Source: an uncultured Alcaligenaceae bacterium (lineage in GTDB: Bacteria; Pseudomonadota; Gammaproteobacteria; Burkholderiales; Burkholderiaceae_B). Taken from it: 39,605 nucleotides of DNA. A program made the translations under genes and the position numbers. Below the pieces are notes generated by a model. The model saw only the letters and a list, made by a program, of their open reading frames with translations, ran no database searches and had not been told where the DNA came from. Where the stretch lies: the NCBI GenBank assembly GCA_937952975.1, contig CALFXX010000039.1, positions 1 through 39,605 of the forward strand, in the 5' to 3' direction. The stretch's first letter is position 1. Each line of letters starts with the position of its first letter. Below, piece after piece: positions 1-7,590 of this stretch.

Positions 1-542
1 TTCCGATCTGTCAGGTCAATATCGGTTCAACTGTCAAGATCGCCTTTGTCGATCAATCGCGTGATGCCTTGCCTAACGATAAAACCGTGTTTGATTCGGT
101 TGCCGATGGCGCCGACATTTTGACCGTGGGTCGTTTTGAAATGCCCGCGCGTGCTTACCTTGGGCGCTTTAACTTCAAAGGCGCCGATCAGGGCAAGATG
201 GTGGGGCAGTTGTCAGGCGGTGAGCGTGGCCGGTTGCACCTCGCTAAAACGCTGATCACCGGCGGCAACGTGTTGCTGCTTGACGAACCTTCAAACGACC
301 TTGATGTTGAAACATTGCGCGCCGTTGAAGATGCCTTGCTTGAGTTTGCCGGCTCGGTCATGGTGATCAGCCACGATCGCTGGTTCTTAGATCGTATCGC
401 CACGCATATCCTGGCCTTCGAAGGCGATTCGCAGGCGGTGTTTTTTGATGGTAACTATCAAGAGTACGAAGCCGATAAGCGTCGTCGTCTAGGCGAAGCC
501 GGTGCGGCGCCTAAACGGATTCGGTATAAGGCGTTGCGTTGA
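1..542 (+). CDS. ettA: ABC-F translation factor EttA, C-terminal part (5' end outside window)
   Basis: The reading frame is already open at base 3, so only the second half of the protein is present. The visible part is the C-terminal ABC ATPase domain: the stretch VDQSRDAL, the signature LSGGERGRL, a Walker B LLLDEPSNDLD and the switch histidine in MVISHDRWFLDRIATHIL. It ends with the PKRIRYK tail typical of EttA (YjjK). ABC-F proteins of this type have no membrane domain; EttA binds the ribosomal E site and couples translation initiation to the ATP/ADP ratio. The stop codon lies just before a small antitoxin gene. The motif order and tail separate it from the Uup and YheS branches, so the EttA call is firm although the N-terminal ATPase and arm region cannot be seen. 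Confidence 0.93.
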   Translation, partial: PICQVNIGSTVKIAFVDQSRDALPNDKTVFDSVADGADILTVGRFEMPARAYLGRFNFKGADQGKMVGQLSGGERGRLHLAKTLITGGNVLLLDEPSNDLDVETLRAVEDALLEFAGSVMVISHDRWFLDRIATHILAFEGDSQAVFFDGNYQEYEADKRRRLGEAGAAPKRIRYKALR

Positions 543-562
543 CAGCAATGAGGATTGATCAA

Positions 563-829
563 ATGCGAGTCATCAACTTTTCTGAAGCCAAGATTCAATT
601 GAACCAGGTGATTGATCAAGTTGTTGATGAGGGCGATTTCACGATCATCTCTCGTAACGATGCCCAAGATGCTGTGGTTATGTCTTTAGATACCTTCAGC
701 AGTATTCAAGAGACGCTGTATCTGTTACGTTCTCCAGAGAATGCTGCGCATTTGAATCGGTCGCTTGCTCAGTACCGGGGTCGCAGTGAGGAATATCACA
801 AAAGCCCGCAGACACTTAGGAATACATGA
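563..829 (+). CDS. YefM/Phd-family antitoxin without a toxin partner
   Basis: An 88-residue protein starting MRVINFSEAK, with the Phd/YefM DNA-binding N-terminus and the stretch LYLLRSPENAAHLNRSL that closely follows the C-terminal toxin-binding part of YefM. Members of the family bind their own promoter and neutralise an RNase of the YoeB/RelE fold. I chose the ATG at 563 because a GAGG ribosome-binding site precedes it and the family N-terminus begins there; an ATG at 548 is also in frame. No YoeB-like frame follows: the next 88 bases are non-coding and then a metal chaperone begins. It is therefore either an orphan antitoxin or a remnant of a lost toxin-antitoxin pair. The last residues (EEYHKSPQTLRNT) do not look like a family tail and may be degraded. 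Confidence 0.82.
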   Translation: MRVINFSEAKIQLNQVIDQVVDEGDFTIISRNDAQDAVVMSLDTFSSIQETLYLLRSPENAAHLNRSLAQYRGRSEEYHKSPQTLRNT

Positions 830-917
830 GTCCATATGATCCAGATCATGTCCGTTTGGGTTCTGCAGGCTAATATTTAACTATCAGTCTACGAACCTTT
901 GAAGATGGAGCCAAAAC

Positions 918-1130
918 ATGGAAACGATCAATTTAAGCATCACTGGGATGACCTGCGGCAACTGCGTGAAGCATGTTGAAAAAGCGCTGAAGGGCGTTGC
1001 GGGTGTGACAGGGGTTGAAGTCGATTTAGCCGCCGGCGCAGCGCGCGTGGTGGGTGACTTCTCAAAGGGCACAGCGGCACTGCTTGACGTGTTGAACGAA
1101 GAGGGCTATCCCGCACAGGTCAAAAAATGA
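918..1130 (+). CDS. Heavy-metal-associated domain protein, CopZ-like copper chaperone
   Basis: A 70-residue single HMA domain with the metal motif GMTCGNC; Cys13 and Cys16 would bind Cu(I). The fold order (beta strand INLSITGM, helix VKHVEKALKGV, strand GVEVDLAAGAARVV, helix, final EEGYPAQV) is that of CopZ/Atx1 proteins, which carry copper to P-type ATPases in the cytoplasm. A GGAG ribosome-binding site lies before the ATG. No copper ATPase, MerR/CueR-type regulator or CsoR is next to it, so its partner must be encoded elsewhere. The alternative, a mercury chaperone MerP, is unlikely because there is no signal peptide and no mer genes. Confidence 0.88.
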   Translation: METINLSITGMTCGNCVKHVEKALKGVAGVTGVEVDLAAGAARVVGDFSKGTAALLDVLNEEGYPAQVKK

Positions 1131-1187
1131 ACTAGTGCCACTAGATGCGGTTGTTGGCCGACAACGAACTCACCGACACTAAAAGCC

Positions 1188-1790
1188 TTACCTCGAATGA
1201 ATCTTCGGTTTAGCCGGTGACTGTAGATTCAGTTTTTTACGGTTCGGTTCAATCTCGCTAAGCGGATCGACACACTGCATCGTGGCCAAGCAGCGTTCGG
1301 TCAGCAATTGATATTGACCGGTGCCCATTGATTTCCAGGCGATCTCTTGGTCTTTGAGTTCTCGTACCACCTTTGCCGGTGCGCCCAACACCATGCTGCG
1401 TGGCGGGATGATCATGCCGGCTTTGACAAAAGCCGAGGCCCCAACGATGCTGCAGGCGCCCACTACCGCCTCATCCATTACCACCGCATTCATCCCCACC
1501 AGCGCGTTACGTTCAACCCGACAGCCATGCAAGATGGCGCCATGGCCCACGTGACCATCGACCTCGACCACGGTCTCACGATCTGGAAACCCGTGCACCA
1601 CGCAGCTATCCTGAATGTTGGCGCCTTCTTCGATCACAATCCGCCCAAAGTCGCCACGTAGGCTCGCTAACGGCCCGATATAACAACGCGCGCCGATGAT
1701 GACGTCACCGATCAGCACCGCGGTGGGGTGTACGTAGGCGGTTGGGTGAACGACGGGTGTGATTCCGTCGATGGCATAGACCTTGAGCAT
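1188..1790 (-). CDS. paaY: PaaY-type hexapeptide-repeat thioesterase / gamma-carbonic-anhydrase-like protein
   Basis: A 200-residue left-handed beta-helix protein. It shows hexapeptide repeats throughout, the stretch SLRGDFGRI, HGFPDRETVVEVDGHVGH with the three metal-ligand histidines of the gamma-carbonic-anhydrase family, and the PaaY-typical block LVGMNAVVMDEAVVGACSIVGASAF. Start, length and the ending with EPNRKKL match PaaY closely. In known systems PaaY hydrolyses dead-end ring-hydroxylated CoA esters formed during phenylacetate degradation. Here there is no paaABCDE operon beside it, so it may serve another CoA pathway or a paa cluster located elsewhere. It is transcribed away from a second thioesterase gene 74 bases off. 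Confidence 0.88.
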   Translation of the reverse strand: MLKVYAIDGITPVVHPTAYVHPTAVLIGDVIIGARCYIGPLASLRGDFGRIVIEEGANIQDSCVVHGFPDRETVVEVDGHVGHGAILHGCRVERNALVGMNAVVMDEAVVGACSIVGASAFVKAGMIIPPRSMVLGAPAKVVRELKDQEIAWKSMGTGQYQLLTERCLATMQCVDPLSEIEPNRKKLNLQSPAKPKIHSR

Positions 1791-1864
1791 GGTGGCTTAT
1801 CCTGTGTGTTGTAGGCGCGATAGCCTTGTTATGATACTTCTCATTAAACCGACACAGAGACATC

Positions 1865-2323
1865 ATGAGCCGAGCCCCAGCCCAAACCCGTGACGCGTTC
1901 GCACACTTTCACAAAATCGAAACTCGCTGGAAAGACAACGACGTCTTTGCACACGTCAATAACGTTGTGTACTACTCATACTTTGATACCGCGGTCACCG
2001 CCTTTTTGATTAAGCAGGGCGTGCTTGAACTGCAAAAGTCAAAGCATGTGGGCTTAGTGGCTGAGACGCATTGCCGCTTTATTAGCTCGATGGCGTTTCC
2101 GGATACGGTGTATGTGGGCATGCGTTTAGGCAAGTTGGGCAACAGCAGCATTCGCTACGAAATCGGCATCTTCAAAAATGATGATCAGCAGGCCTCTGCG
2201 CAAGGGTACTTTGTGCATGTCTATGTTGATTTGGCGACAAACAAAGCTGTGCCTGTTCCAGACTCGTTGGTCAAAGCTGCAGAGCTGCTGCGCGTCCCGG
2301 GTCTGGGCTCAGTCGAGCATTAA
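1865..2323 (+). CDS. 4-hydroxybenzoyl-CoA thioesterase (hot-dog) family acyl-CoA thioesterase
   Basis: A 152-residue single hot-dog domain. The N-terminal motif TRWKDNDVFAHVNNVVYYSYFDTA is the 4HBT/YbgC signature, with the catalytic Asp in the DND segment followed by HVNN. Such cytosolic enzymes hydrolyse acyl-CoA esters; the substrate cannot be read from the sequence. The start is an ATG directly after a purine-rich stretch (ACAGAGACATC). It is divergent from paaY across a 74-base gap that must hold both promoters; TATGAT near 1829 is a possible minus-ten element for this gene. Pairing of two CoA thioesterases suggests a shared task in releasing stalled CoA, which is an inference. Confidence 0.85.
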   Translation: MSRAPAQTRDAFAHFHKIETRWKDNDVFAHVNNVVYYSYFDTAVTAFLIKQGVLELQKSKHVGLVAETHCRFISSMAFPDTVYVGMRLGKLGNSSIRYEIGIFKNDDQQASAQGYFVHVYVDLATNKAVPVPDSLVKAAELLRVPGLGSVEH

Positions 2324-2451
2324 CCGCAGCATGATCTTGGTTCGTTCGAATACGATCTAAAAGAGAAGGTGACACTGCGCGTGGTCGAGTATGAAGGACA
2401 GTACTGTTCTATTTTTTCTAACGCCAGCTGAAAGCGAAGGACACACCGTTT

Positions 2452-3213
2452 ATGAAAATGCATATCCTCTCTGGCGGTCGTCTACGCTTGCGTAAAAGTA
2501 TTTATATGCCGGATGCCGATCGGGCAGAGCTCATCGATCTACCGGTGAATTGCTATTTGTTGCGCCATCCAGAAGGTAATGTCTTGTTTGATACAGGCTG
2601 CCATCCTTCAACCTCAGCCGACGCGGCAGGCCGTTGGGGGTCGATTGCCAAGGCGATTGTGCCGATCTCAAAGCCAGAAGAAAATCTCATTGACCAATTG
2701 GCACTAGTCGGTTTACAGCCGAGCGATATTGACGTGGTGGTGAACTCACACTTTCATTCTGACCATTGTGGCTGTAACGAGTTCTTTAAAAAAGCAACGG
2801 TGATTTGCCACGCTAAAGAGCTTGAGGCTGCGAGTGAACTTGAAGCTGAAAAAATGGGCTACCTTGCGGTGGATTGGAAACACTCATTACCCACCGAAAC
2901 GATTACCGAGCAGCGTGACCTGTTTAATGATGGTCGCATTGTGTTGTTGCCCATGCCAGGTCATACGCCAGGCATGACAACTGCTCTGGTCGGTTTAGAT
3001 CGCTCTGGCTCATTTTTATTAGCTTCAGATGCCGTCGCCTTGCGTACCAATTTGGATTTGGATATCAATCCCCGCAACACCTGGAGCCCCGAGCATTCGA
3101 GTCACTCGATGAGCGAGATTCGAAAAATTGAAAATGCCGGCGTCACGGTTTTGTTTGGACACGATGATGAGCAGGGGCAGGGGTTGTTAAAGGGGGTTGA
3201 GTTTTACGACTAA
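2452..3213 (+). CDS. Metallo-beta-lactamase-fold hydrolase, N-acyl-homoserine-lactonase family
   Basis: A 253-residue MBL-fold protein. All ligands of a two-metal site can be seen: His100, His102, Asp104 and His105 in HFHSDH, His171 in PMPGHTPG, Asp193 in ASDAVAL and His237 in FGHDDEQ. The N-terminal lid region (RLRKSIYMPD, then VNCYLLRHPEGNVLFDTGCHP) resembles the AttM/AiiB quorum-quenching lactonases, which open the lactone ring of acyl-homoserine lactones. Length matches that family. An AAGGA sequence 11 bases upstream supports the first ATG. No luxI/luxR genes are nearby, so a role against foreign signals or in catabolism of another lactone is equally possible. Confidence 0.8.
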   Translation: MKMHILSGGRLRLRKSIYMPDADRAELIDLPVNCYLLRHPEGNVLFDTGCHPSTSADAAGRWGSIAKAIVPISKPEENLIDQLALVGLQPSDIDVVVNSHFHSDHCGCNEFFKKATVICHAKELEAASELEAEKMGYLAVDWKHSLPTETITEQRDLFNDGRIVLLPMPGHTPGMTTALVGLDRSGSFLLASDAVALRTNLDLDINPRNTWSPEHSSHSMSEIRKIENAGVTVLFGHDDEQGQGLLKGVEFYD

Positions 3214-3513
3214 AAGTCGCGTAATCGAAAATTTTCGAGACGAGGGCTAGCAGTGCAACAGTAAAGCTAAACGTCTAGATATTTCTTCGTAGCATTTTGA
3301 CAATTTCGCAGAGTTTAATTTAGCCACTTTCGAGCCCCTGTGCCTACAGAGCGGTTAGACTGTGGATTGAGTCAAGTTGAATACTAAAAATTTATAAATA
3401 AAGACTGCTTTGACTCAATAGCTAGGGGCGAGTAAGGGGCTCTTGCGTGATTTCTACTACCTAACTGCCATTACCCAACATGAGCTATCAAATATGATTA
3501 GCGATTTCTGATT
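3214..3513. other. AT-rich intergenic stretch with a perfect 14-base palindrome
   Basis: There is no credible gene here. A perfect palindrome, TCGAAAATTTTCGA, lies at 3225-3238 just after the lactonase stop; it has no T-run in the right place to be a convincing terminator and could be a regulator site. The rest is visibly richer in A and T than the flanking coding DNA. The frame that leads into the EAL gene is closed by a TAG at 3499, so the EAL gene does not extend upstream. Confidence 0.5.
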
Positions 3514-4398
3514 GTGGCGTCACCAAGTCTGACTGATAGTTTAGAAAGTTTGAAAGACTTTGATCAGGCCCTTCATGAGGCTTTGATCCGTCAAGAGTTT
3601 CTGCTTCACTACCAGCCTTATCTCGACTTGGTGTCTCATCAGGTAGCGGGCGTTGAGGCCTTAATCCGGTGGCAGCACCCTTCGCGTGGTCTGCTTTACC
3701 CTGACGACTTTATTTCGCATGCCGAACGCTCTGGATTGATCGACCCGATTGGTGACTGGGTCTTGCGCCAGGCATGCGCACAAATGAGTGAGTGGACAGC
3801 GCTAGGCATTGATATCCCTTCTATAAGTGTGAATGTTTCGCCGCGTCAATTTAGCAACAGCGCTCTGCCAACGTTGGTTCAAACTGTTCTAAACGAACAT
3901 GCGCTGGCGGCGGCGCACTTGGATTTAGAAATTACAGAATCGACCGTACCCTCAGACGAACAAATGATGCGTTCGAATATTGCTGCACTCAGACAACTAG
4001 GCGTCAAAATTTCGATCGATGACTTTGGTATGGGTTACTCGAGCTTAGAAAGACTCAGGACGATGCAGGTCGATCGTCTAAAGATTGATCGAGTTTTTGT
4101 ATCAGAGCTCGCCTTAAATCCAACGGATGCCTGCCTGATTCGATCGATGATTCATCTCGCCAAACAACTTGGGTTGCGTGTGATCGCCGAGGGCATTGAA
4201 GATGCAGAGGCCTGTGTTAGGCTGCAATCAATGGGATGCGACCAGGGGCAGGGTTTTTATTTCGCTGCCGCACTTGATGCCGACGCGTGCGAAAAGTATC
4301 TACGCGACGTGCAGCACGGGCTGCGAGCTGATCCTTGCCGCCCCGGACAGTCGAGTGAGAGGTATTACCCCGCACAATCGTTGCCTAACCTGAGCTAA
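3514..4398 (+). CDS. Stand-alone EAL-domain cyclic-di-GMP phosphodiesterase
   Basis: A 294-residue protein that is essentially one EAL domain, expected to hydrolyse c-di-GMP to pGpG. Catalytic positions are all present: EAL at 48-50 followed by IRW, Asn107 in SVNVSPRQF, Glu139 in LEITES, the Asp-Asp pair at 169-170 in IDDFGMGYSSL, Lys190 in LKIDRVFV, Glu226 in IAEGIED and Gln246 in QGQGFYF. There is no GGDEF, PAS or transmembrane part. The first 25 residues resemble the linker that normally joins GGDEF to EAL, so it may be a remnant of a larger protein, but an in-frame stop directly upstream closes the frame. The GTG start has no good ribosome-binding site. It converges with an AraC-type gene eight bases away. 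Confidence 0.88.
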   Translation: MASPSLTDSLESLKDFDQALHEALIRQEFLLHYQPYLDLVSHQVAGVEALIRWQHPSRGLLYPDDFISHAERSGLIDPIGDWVLRQACAQMSEWTALGIDIPSISVNVSPRQFSNSALPTLVQTVLNEHALAAAHLDLEITESTVPSDEQMMRSNIAALRQLGVKISIDDFGMGYSSLERLRTMQVDRLKIDRVFVSELALNPTDACLIRSMIHLAKQLGLRVIAEGIEDAEACVRLQSMGCDQGQGFYFAAALDADACEKYLRDVQHGLRADPCRPGQSSERYYPAQSLPNLS

Positions 4399-4406
4399 GC
4401 AGTCGA

Positions 4407-5402
4407 TCAAGACCTAAGTGACCCAGGCGTACGATTAAATTTTTGTTTGAAGGCGGTGATAAAGTGGTTCACGTGCGAGTAACCAATTCTGTGCGCGATG
4501 ACCTTGAGTGGTTGACCACCTTTTTCGATGGCCAGATGCGCTTGTTCTAAACGATAGTTGCGTAAAAACGAAAAAATAGATTCACCATATTCGAGCGTAA
4601 ATTCTGCGTTCAGTTTGTTTGGCGAGGCACCAAACTGATCGCTGATACTTGCTAAGGTTGGCGTTTCAGCGCCTACGTTCATTAGCCAATTGCGTACATT
4701 TTGAGCGCGTACTTTTGCTGGATTCTGATTTTGACTCTTCACGATGCCAGAATCAAGATGCAGTGCTAAGCTGCATAAATAATCTAATACCCGTGCTTGT
4801 AACTGAAGCGCTTTCAATACGTCACGCAGCGTATGATCAAGGCAGTTTTCGAGCATATTAGAAATCGAAATCGGGACGGGATAACAGCTAAAGGTATTGA
4901 GCTGATCGACACGCAGACGCTCAAGAATAGTCGCCATCGTCTCCTCATCTAGTAACTGTCGCAAATATTGGATAGGAATAATCAAGGTGGTCGTGATCAG
5001 AGACTGACTTGAGGTCGCCGTCTGTTCAAGAGAGCAGCCTAGTAAATGCCCAAAGCCATCAGTTCCCGGTTGTCTGAGCCGCGTCTCCTTTGATTCGAGA
5101 TCAGCAATAAGGACTTGGCCCTCATGCACAACATGGATAGCAAAAACGGGTTCTTGAAACGTGAAGCTAAAGTTTCCTAATGAGCTCTTTGATTGGCCCG
5201 TCCTCTGAGTGAAATGATGCGTGTCTTGTATTAAAACAATGCCCTCGCGCGTACGAGTGCGCTCGCTGACTCCCGTCGCGATGTCTGGTGGGTAGGCAAT
5301 CTGGATTTTGTTCGTTTCAGGCGCGGTCGCGCTCGTTGAGGATAAAGCTTCAATGGGATCAATCAGCCACTCGATATTGTGACTTTGCGGCATGTTGGGC
5401 AC
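4407..5402 (-). CDS. AraC-family transcriptional regulator
   Basis: A 331-residue protein. The last ~85 residues carry the two helix-turn-helix units of AraC/XylS (first around LASISDQFGASPNKLNAEF, second VIAHRIGYSHVNHFITAFKQKFNRTPG, the family signature). The N-terminal ~240 residues are a weakly conserved sensory part that I cannot assign; total length and layout resemble the PchR/OruR type group. No target gene is obvious: its neighbours are an EAL gene on the other strand and a long non-coding stretch upstream. The ATG is chosen as the first in frame. An ACAAGT-N6-ACTTGT inverted repeat lies about 60 bases upstream. Confidence 0.87.
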   Translation of the reverse strand: MPNMPQSHNIEWLIDPIEALSSTSATAPETNKIQIAYPPDIATGVSERTRTREGIVLIQDTHHFTQRTGQSKSSLGNFSFTFQEPVFAIHVVHEGQVLIADLESKETRLRQPGTDGFGHLLGCSLEQTATSSQSLITTTLIIPIQYLRQLLDEETMATILERLRVDQLNTFSCYPVPISISNMLENCLDHTLRDVLKALQLQARVLDYLCSLALHLDSGIVKSQNQNPAKVRAQNVRNWLMNVGAETPTLASISDQFGASPNKLNAEFTLEYGESIFSFLRNYRLEQAHLAIEKGGQPLKVIAHRIGYSHVNHFITAFKQKFNRTPGSLRS

Positions 5403-5459
5403 CGGATTCTCTACACTTCTCGCGTTTACTAGGTTGTGTTCAGATATACATCCGTGACA

Positions 5460-5477
5460 ACAAGTATGTCGACTTGT
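5460..5477. promoter_or_regulatory. Inverted repeat upstream of the AraC-family gene, possible operator
   Basis: ACAAGT and ACTTGT, exact reverse complements, are separated by ATGTCG. The element lies about 58 bases before the start codon of the regulator gene, where an autoregulatory or promoter-proximal site would be expected. AraC proteins usually prefer direct repeats, so another factor could be involved. No experimental or family evidence links it to a protein. Confidence 0.3.
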
Positions 5478-6244
5478 ATGTGTCTGGTCAATCTCTTATT
5501 TGATTGACGGGTCTATAAATAACTGAGTGTTTTTCTTTATTGAAGCGGGTATAAGTTTCAAACTGCTGGCTATATGGATTTTTAATAAGAGTTGCGCAGT
5601 TAAGGATTCAAAAAATTTAATCGCACGTTGAGCAAGCTAAGTCTGTTGTGTTCGTCTAGTTTCAAAATGAGTTGTACCGAGTTCACAAAAAAATTTTTCG
5701 ATTTTATGGCTCGATCGTTTGGTGGTAGATCAGTGCTTGTTTGGCAATAAAGTCATAGGCTGTCATAGGGAAAAATCCGCTCGACTATTATTGAATGGCA
5801 CCAAAGATTTCGATCGATGTGCTGTGATCAATGTTCTGTTTAAATTGTACGAATTAGTGAGCAATCGAACCTAAACGGAGTGCACCGAATCGTTATTAAT
5901 AGACGATCTTCGGCTAACGATTGGCGTGATTAGAAGTGATTCTAAAAAGCTATTACTTACGTCAAACTTTCATCGAAGTAAGACGATTGAAATTGAGTAT
6001 TCTCATTAGAATCATGGCTTGATACAGTGAGAATAGTGATCGCGTAGATAATGAAAATTAGATCGTAGTGATCATCGTTGTAAATATATAACAATGTTCA
6101 ACTTGCCCGTATTCACGCAGTTGTTACCAGAATAACTGAAATAATTTTTTCGTAGTTAACTAGAATTGTTTCGTAGAACAATGCTTGGTTCAGACTAAAA
6201 ATAGCGCAATACTCGCCGGCCGTTATTCATACCCAAGGATACAT

Positions 6245-6281
6245 ATGACCTTGTTCCCAAGTTTGTGGGAGGCGAGGTCAT
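6245..6281. other. Two-part hairpin in non-coding DNA
   Basis: ATGACCT at 6245-6251 pairs with AGGTCAT at 6275-6281, and inside it TCCCA at 6255-6259 pairs with TGGGA at 6266-6270, with a six-base loop and a small internal bulge. The same bases begin a 36-codon frame (ATG at 6245, TAA at 6353-6355) preceded by AAGG, so the hairpin would cover its start codon. There is no T-run after it, which argues against a terminator on either strand. It could be a small-RNA element, a protein site or chance. Confidence 0.35.
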
Positions 6282-6456
6282 TTCGGGGATGCTTGTCAGC
6301 TGCATCACGCGCGATGCTGTTCATTACTTGTGCTGCTAGGCATGAGGTGGTGTAAACTGACTGATCGTGCTTAACCTTCGCCTTACGCCTTTTAAGTAAA
6401 GCCAGTCAATCTTCTTAAATGTTGTTTAGCGTATTATCAATGAATAAAAAATCATC

Positions 6457-6477
6457 CTGTCCAAAATAAGTGGGCAG
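6457..6477 (-). terminator. Weak candidate terminator after the channel-like gene
   Basis: Directly after the stop codon, read on the minus strand, CTGCCC and GGACAG form a six-base stem with one mismatch and a nine-base loop. A run of six T follows after a few bases (6446-6451 on the plus strand). The mismatch and the offset of the T-run make this weak. Confidence 0.3.
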
Positions 6478-7590
6478 TTAATAAAATGCACAAATGGGCA
6501 TCAGGATATTAATAGCCAAAAATCCAAAACCTATATATTTCCAAGCTAGGTTATCGAGTGCTCGCGAAAAATCCTCCTCTTTTTTTCTTAAAAAATAATG
6601 GCCAGAGATCAGGGAGGTAATGACGCACACGCTGATGGTGAATAAGCCTACCCCCGTGACTAAGTCGGTCAGACCGAAGTAATTCGACGGAGGAAGCATT
6701 GAGTGCGTCATGTAGGCATTGGCAATGATCCCAAAGTAAGAGGCCGACGGTAAAGCGTAACGAGGCCCAGTATCAGAGGGGCGAATAAAAAAGCTGCACA
6801 GTGTAAGTAATACGCCGGCAAACAGACCAATAAAGAGTTTGAAGTAAGTGCCTAGGCCACTGCGCTTGATTGTCAGTGCGTATGCAAATTCGCTGAAAGT
6901 TTTTCTTGCATCGTCAGAAAGTCTAGGATCACCATAAGAGGTTCGGTAGGTATGAGCTTTAACTACAGTACTGAACCCAGTAATACGATATCCGGGAATA
7001 TTTACTCTGGAGCTAAAGTTATTTGCCCCATCAGCGATATAGCGTAACTTTGATACATCGCGATTTGAGTCTTCAATGTAGATATTCAACATGTGATCAT
7101 CTAGCGGTGCCCGAGTCGCATTAAAAAACTTGGTAAATTTCGCAACGATTTTGTACTGTTGATAATTGGTGCCGTCGGTACCGTAATAGCTATCTATCAG
7201 GTCTTTCCTTTCAATTTTGGCGTCAACGAGTTGAAAGCTTTTTCCGGGATCTACGGATTTGTCACCTTTCCAGCTAAACCAAAGGTAGAACGTAGCGCTC
7301 CAGCTAGAATCTTTGATCGAAAAAGTATCGATTCCCTCAAGATATAAACCAATCCGTACCTGTTGAAAGTCGGTATTGTCAGGCAAAGGATCTGGAGGCG
7401 TTTTACCGGGCTCAACTTGAGAGGTGTCCATACGCAAAGTCTGATTTCTTTTTGAAATATCTTTTTCGTTCTGAACAATTAAAACGATGACGACTGCCAG
7501 TAAAAAATAGAAAATTGTTATGCCTACTTTCCAATATTTGAGAAAGGTCTTTCTTTCGGGAGGAAGAACGAACGTCATCTGCAATTTCAC
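6478..7590 (-). CDS. Membrane protein resembling a pentameric ligand-gated ion channel (Cys-loop superfamily), with an extra N-terminal membrane anchor
   Basis: A 370-residue protein with one membrane segment at about 20-40, an extracytoplasmic part at about 75-245 and four C-terminal membrane segments near 249-269, 278-299, 308-333 and 348-369. From memory the order follows GLIC, the Gloeobacter proton-gated channel. VRIGLYLEGID matches the first beta strand, TFYLWFSW the next, and APLDDHMLNIYIED (161-174) fits the YPFDSQTLHIYL region after the Pro-loop. HSMLPPSNYFG matches the M2-M3 loop and ISGHYFL the end of M3. A short charged linker then leads into an M4 ending FLAINILMPICAFY. The proline of M1 is missing and a proline sits inside the putative M2. 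The N-terminal segment replaces a cleavable signal peptide. Function is inferred from layout and short motif matches only; ligand and ion are unknown. Confidence 0.6.
   Translation of the reverse strand: MKLQMTFVLPPERKTFLKYWKVGITIFYFLLAVVIVLIVQNEKDISKRNQTLRMDTSQVEPGKTPPDPLPDNTDFQQVRIGLYLEGIDTFSIKDSSWSATFYLWFSWKGDKSVDPGKSFQLVDAKIERKDLIDSYYGTDGTNYQQYKIVAKFTKFFNATRAPLDDHMLNIYIEDSNRDVSKLRYIADGANNFSSRVNIPGYRITGFSTVVKAHTYRTSYGDPRLSDDARKTFSEFAYALTIKRSGLGTYFKLFIGLFAGVLLTLCSFFIRPSDTGPRYALPSASYFGIIANAYMTHSMLPPSNYFGLTDLVTGVGLFTISVCVITSLISGHYFLRKKEEDFSRALDNLAWKYIGFGFLAINILMPICAFY

Larger units (their letters stand above)
5403..6477. other. Long AT-rich region without recognisable genes
   Basis: About 1.1 kb between the AraC gene start and the end of the channel-like gene. 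No open frame longer than about 70 codons is seen except antisense or read-through shadows. Base composition is clearly lower in G and C than in the flanking core genes, and short inverted repeats are common (for example ATTGTT-N6-AACAAT at 6165-6182 and the hairpin at 6245-6281). TTTCGTAG occurs twice, 21 bases apart, at 6148 and 6169. It may be decayed foreign DNA, a control region for the two flanking minus-strand genes, or the seat of a small RNA. I recognise no specific element. Confidence 0.55.

Noticed and set aside
3225..3238. The perfect palindrome after the lactonase gene as a terminator
   Set aside because: The stem is almost all A/T with no loop and no following T-run, so it is unlikely to stop transcription.
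3514..4398. The EAL gene as a frameshifted GGDEF-EAL pseudogene
   Set aside because: The upstream 300 bases show no GGDEF coding signal in any frame and all EAL catalytic residues are intact, so a functional stand-alone gene is more likely.
5288..5503. A 71-codon plus-strand frame at the start of the AraC-family gene
   Set aside because: Most of it is antisense to the AraC coding sequence, and the remaining part lies in AT-rich promoter DNA with no family similarity.
5667..5750. A 27-codon frame (MSCTEFTKKFF...) in the long non-coding region
   Set aside because: Too short, no ribosome-binding site and no recognisable similarity; such frames are expected by chance.
6148..6176. Two copies of TTTCGTAG, 21 bases apart, as a repeat family or operator
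   Set aside because: Eight bases is short; similar TTCGTAG strings also occur near 3286 and 7852 in other AT-rich gaps, so chance cannot be excluded.
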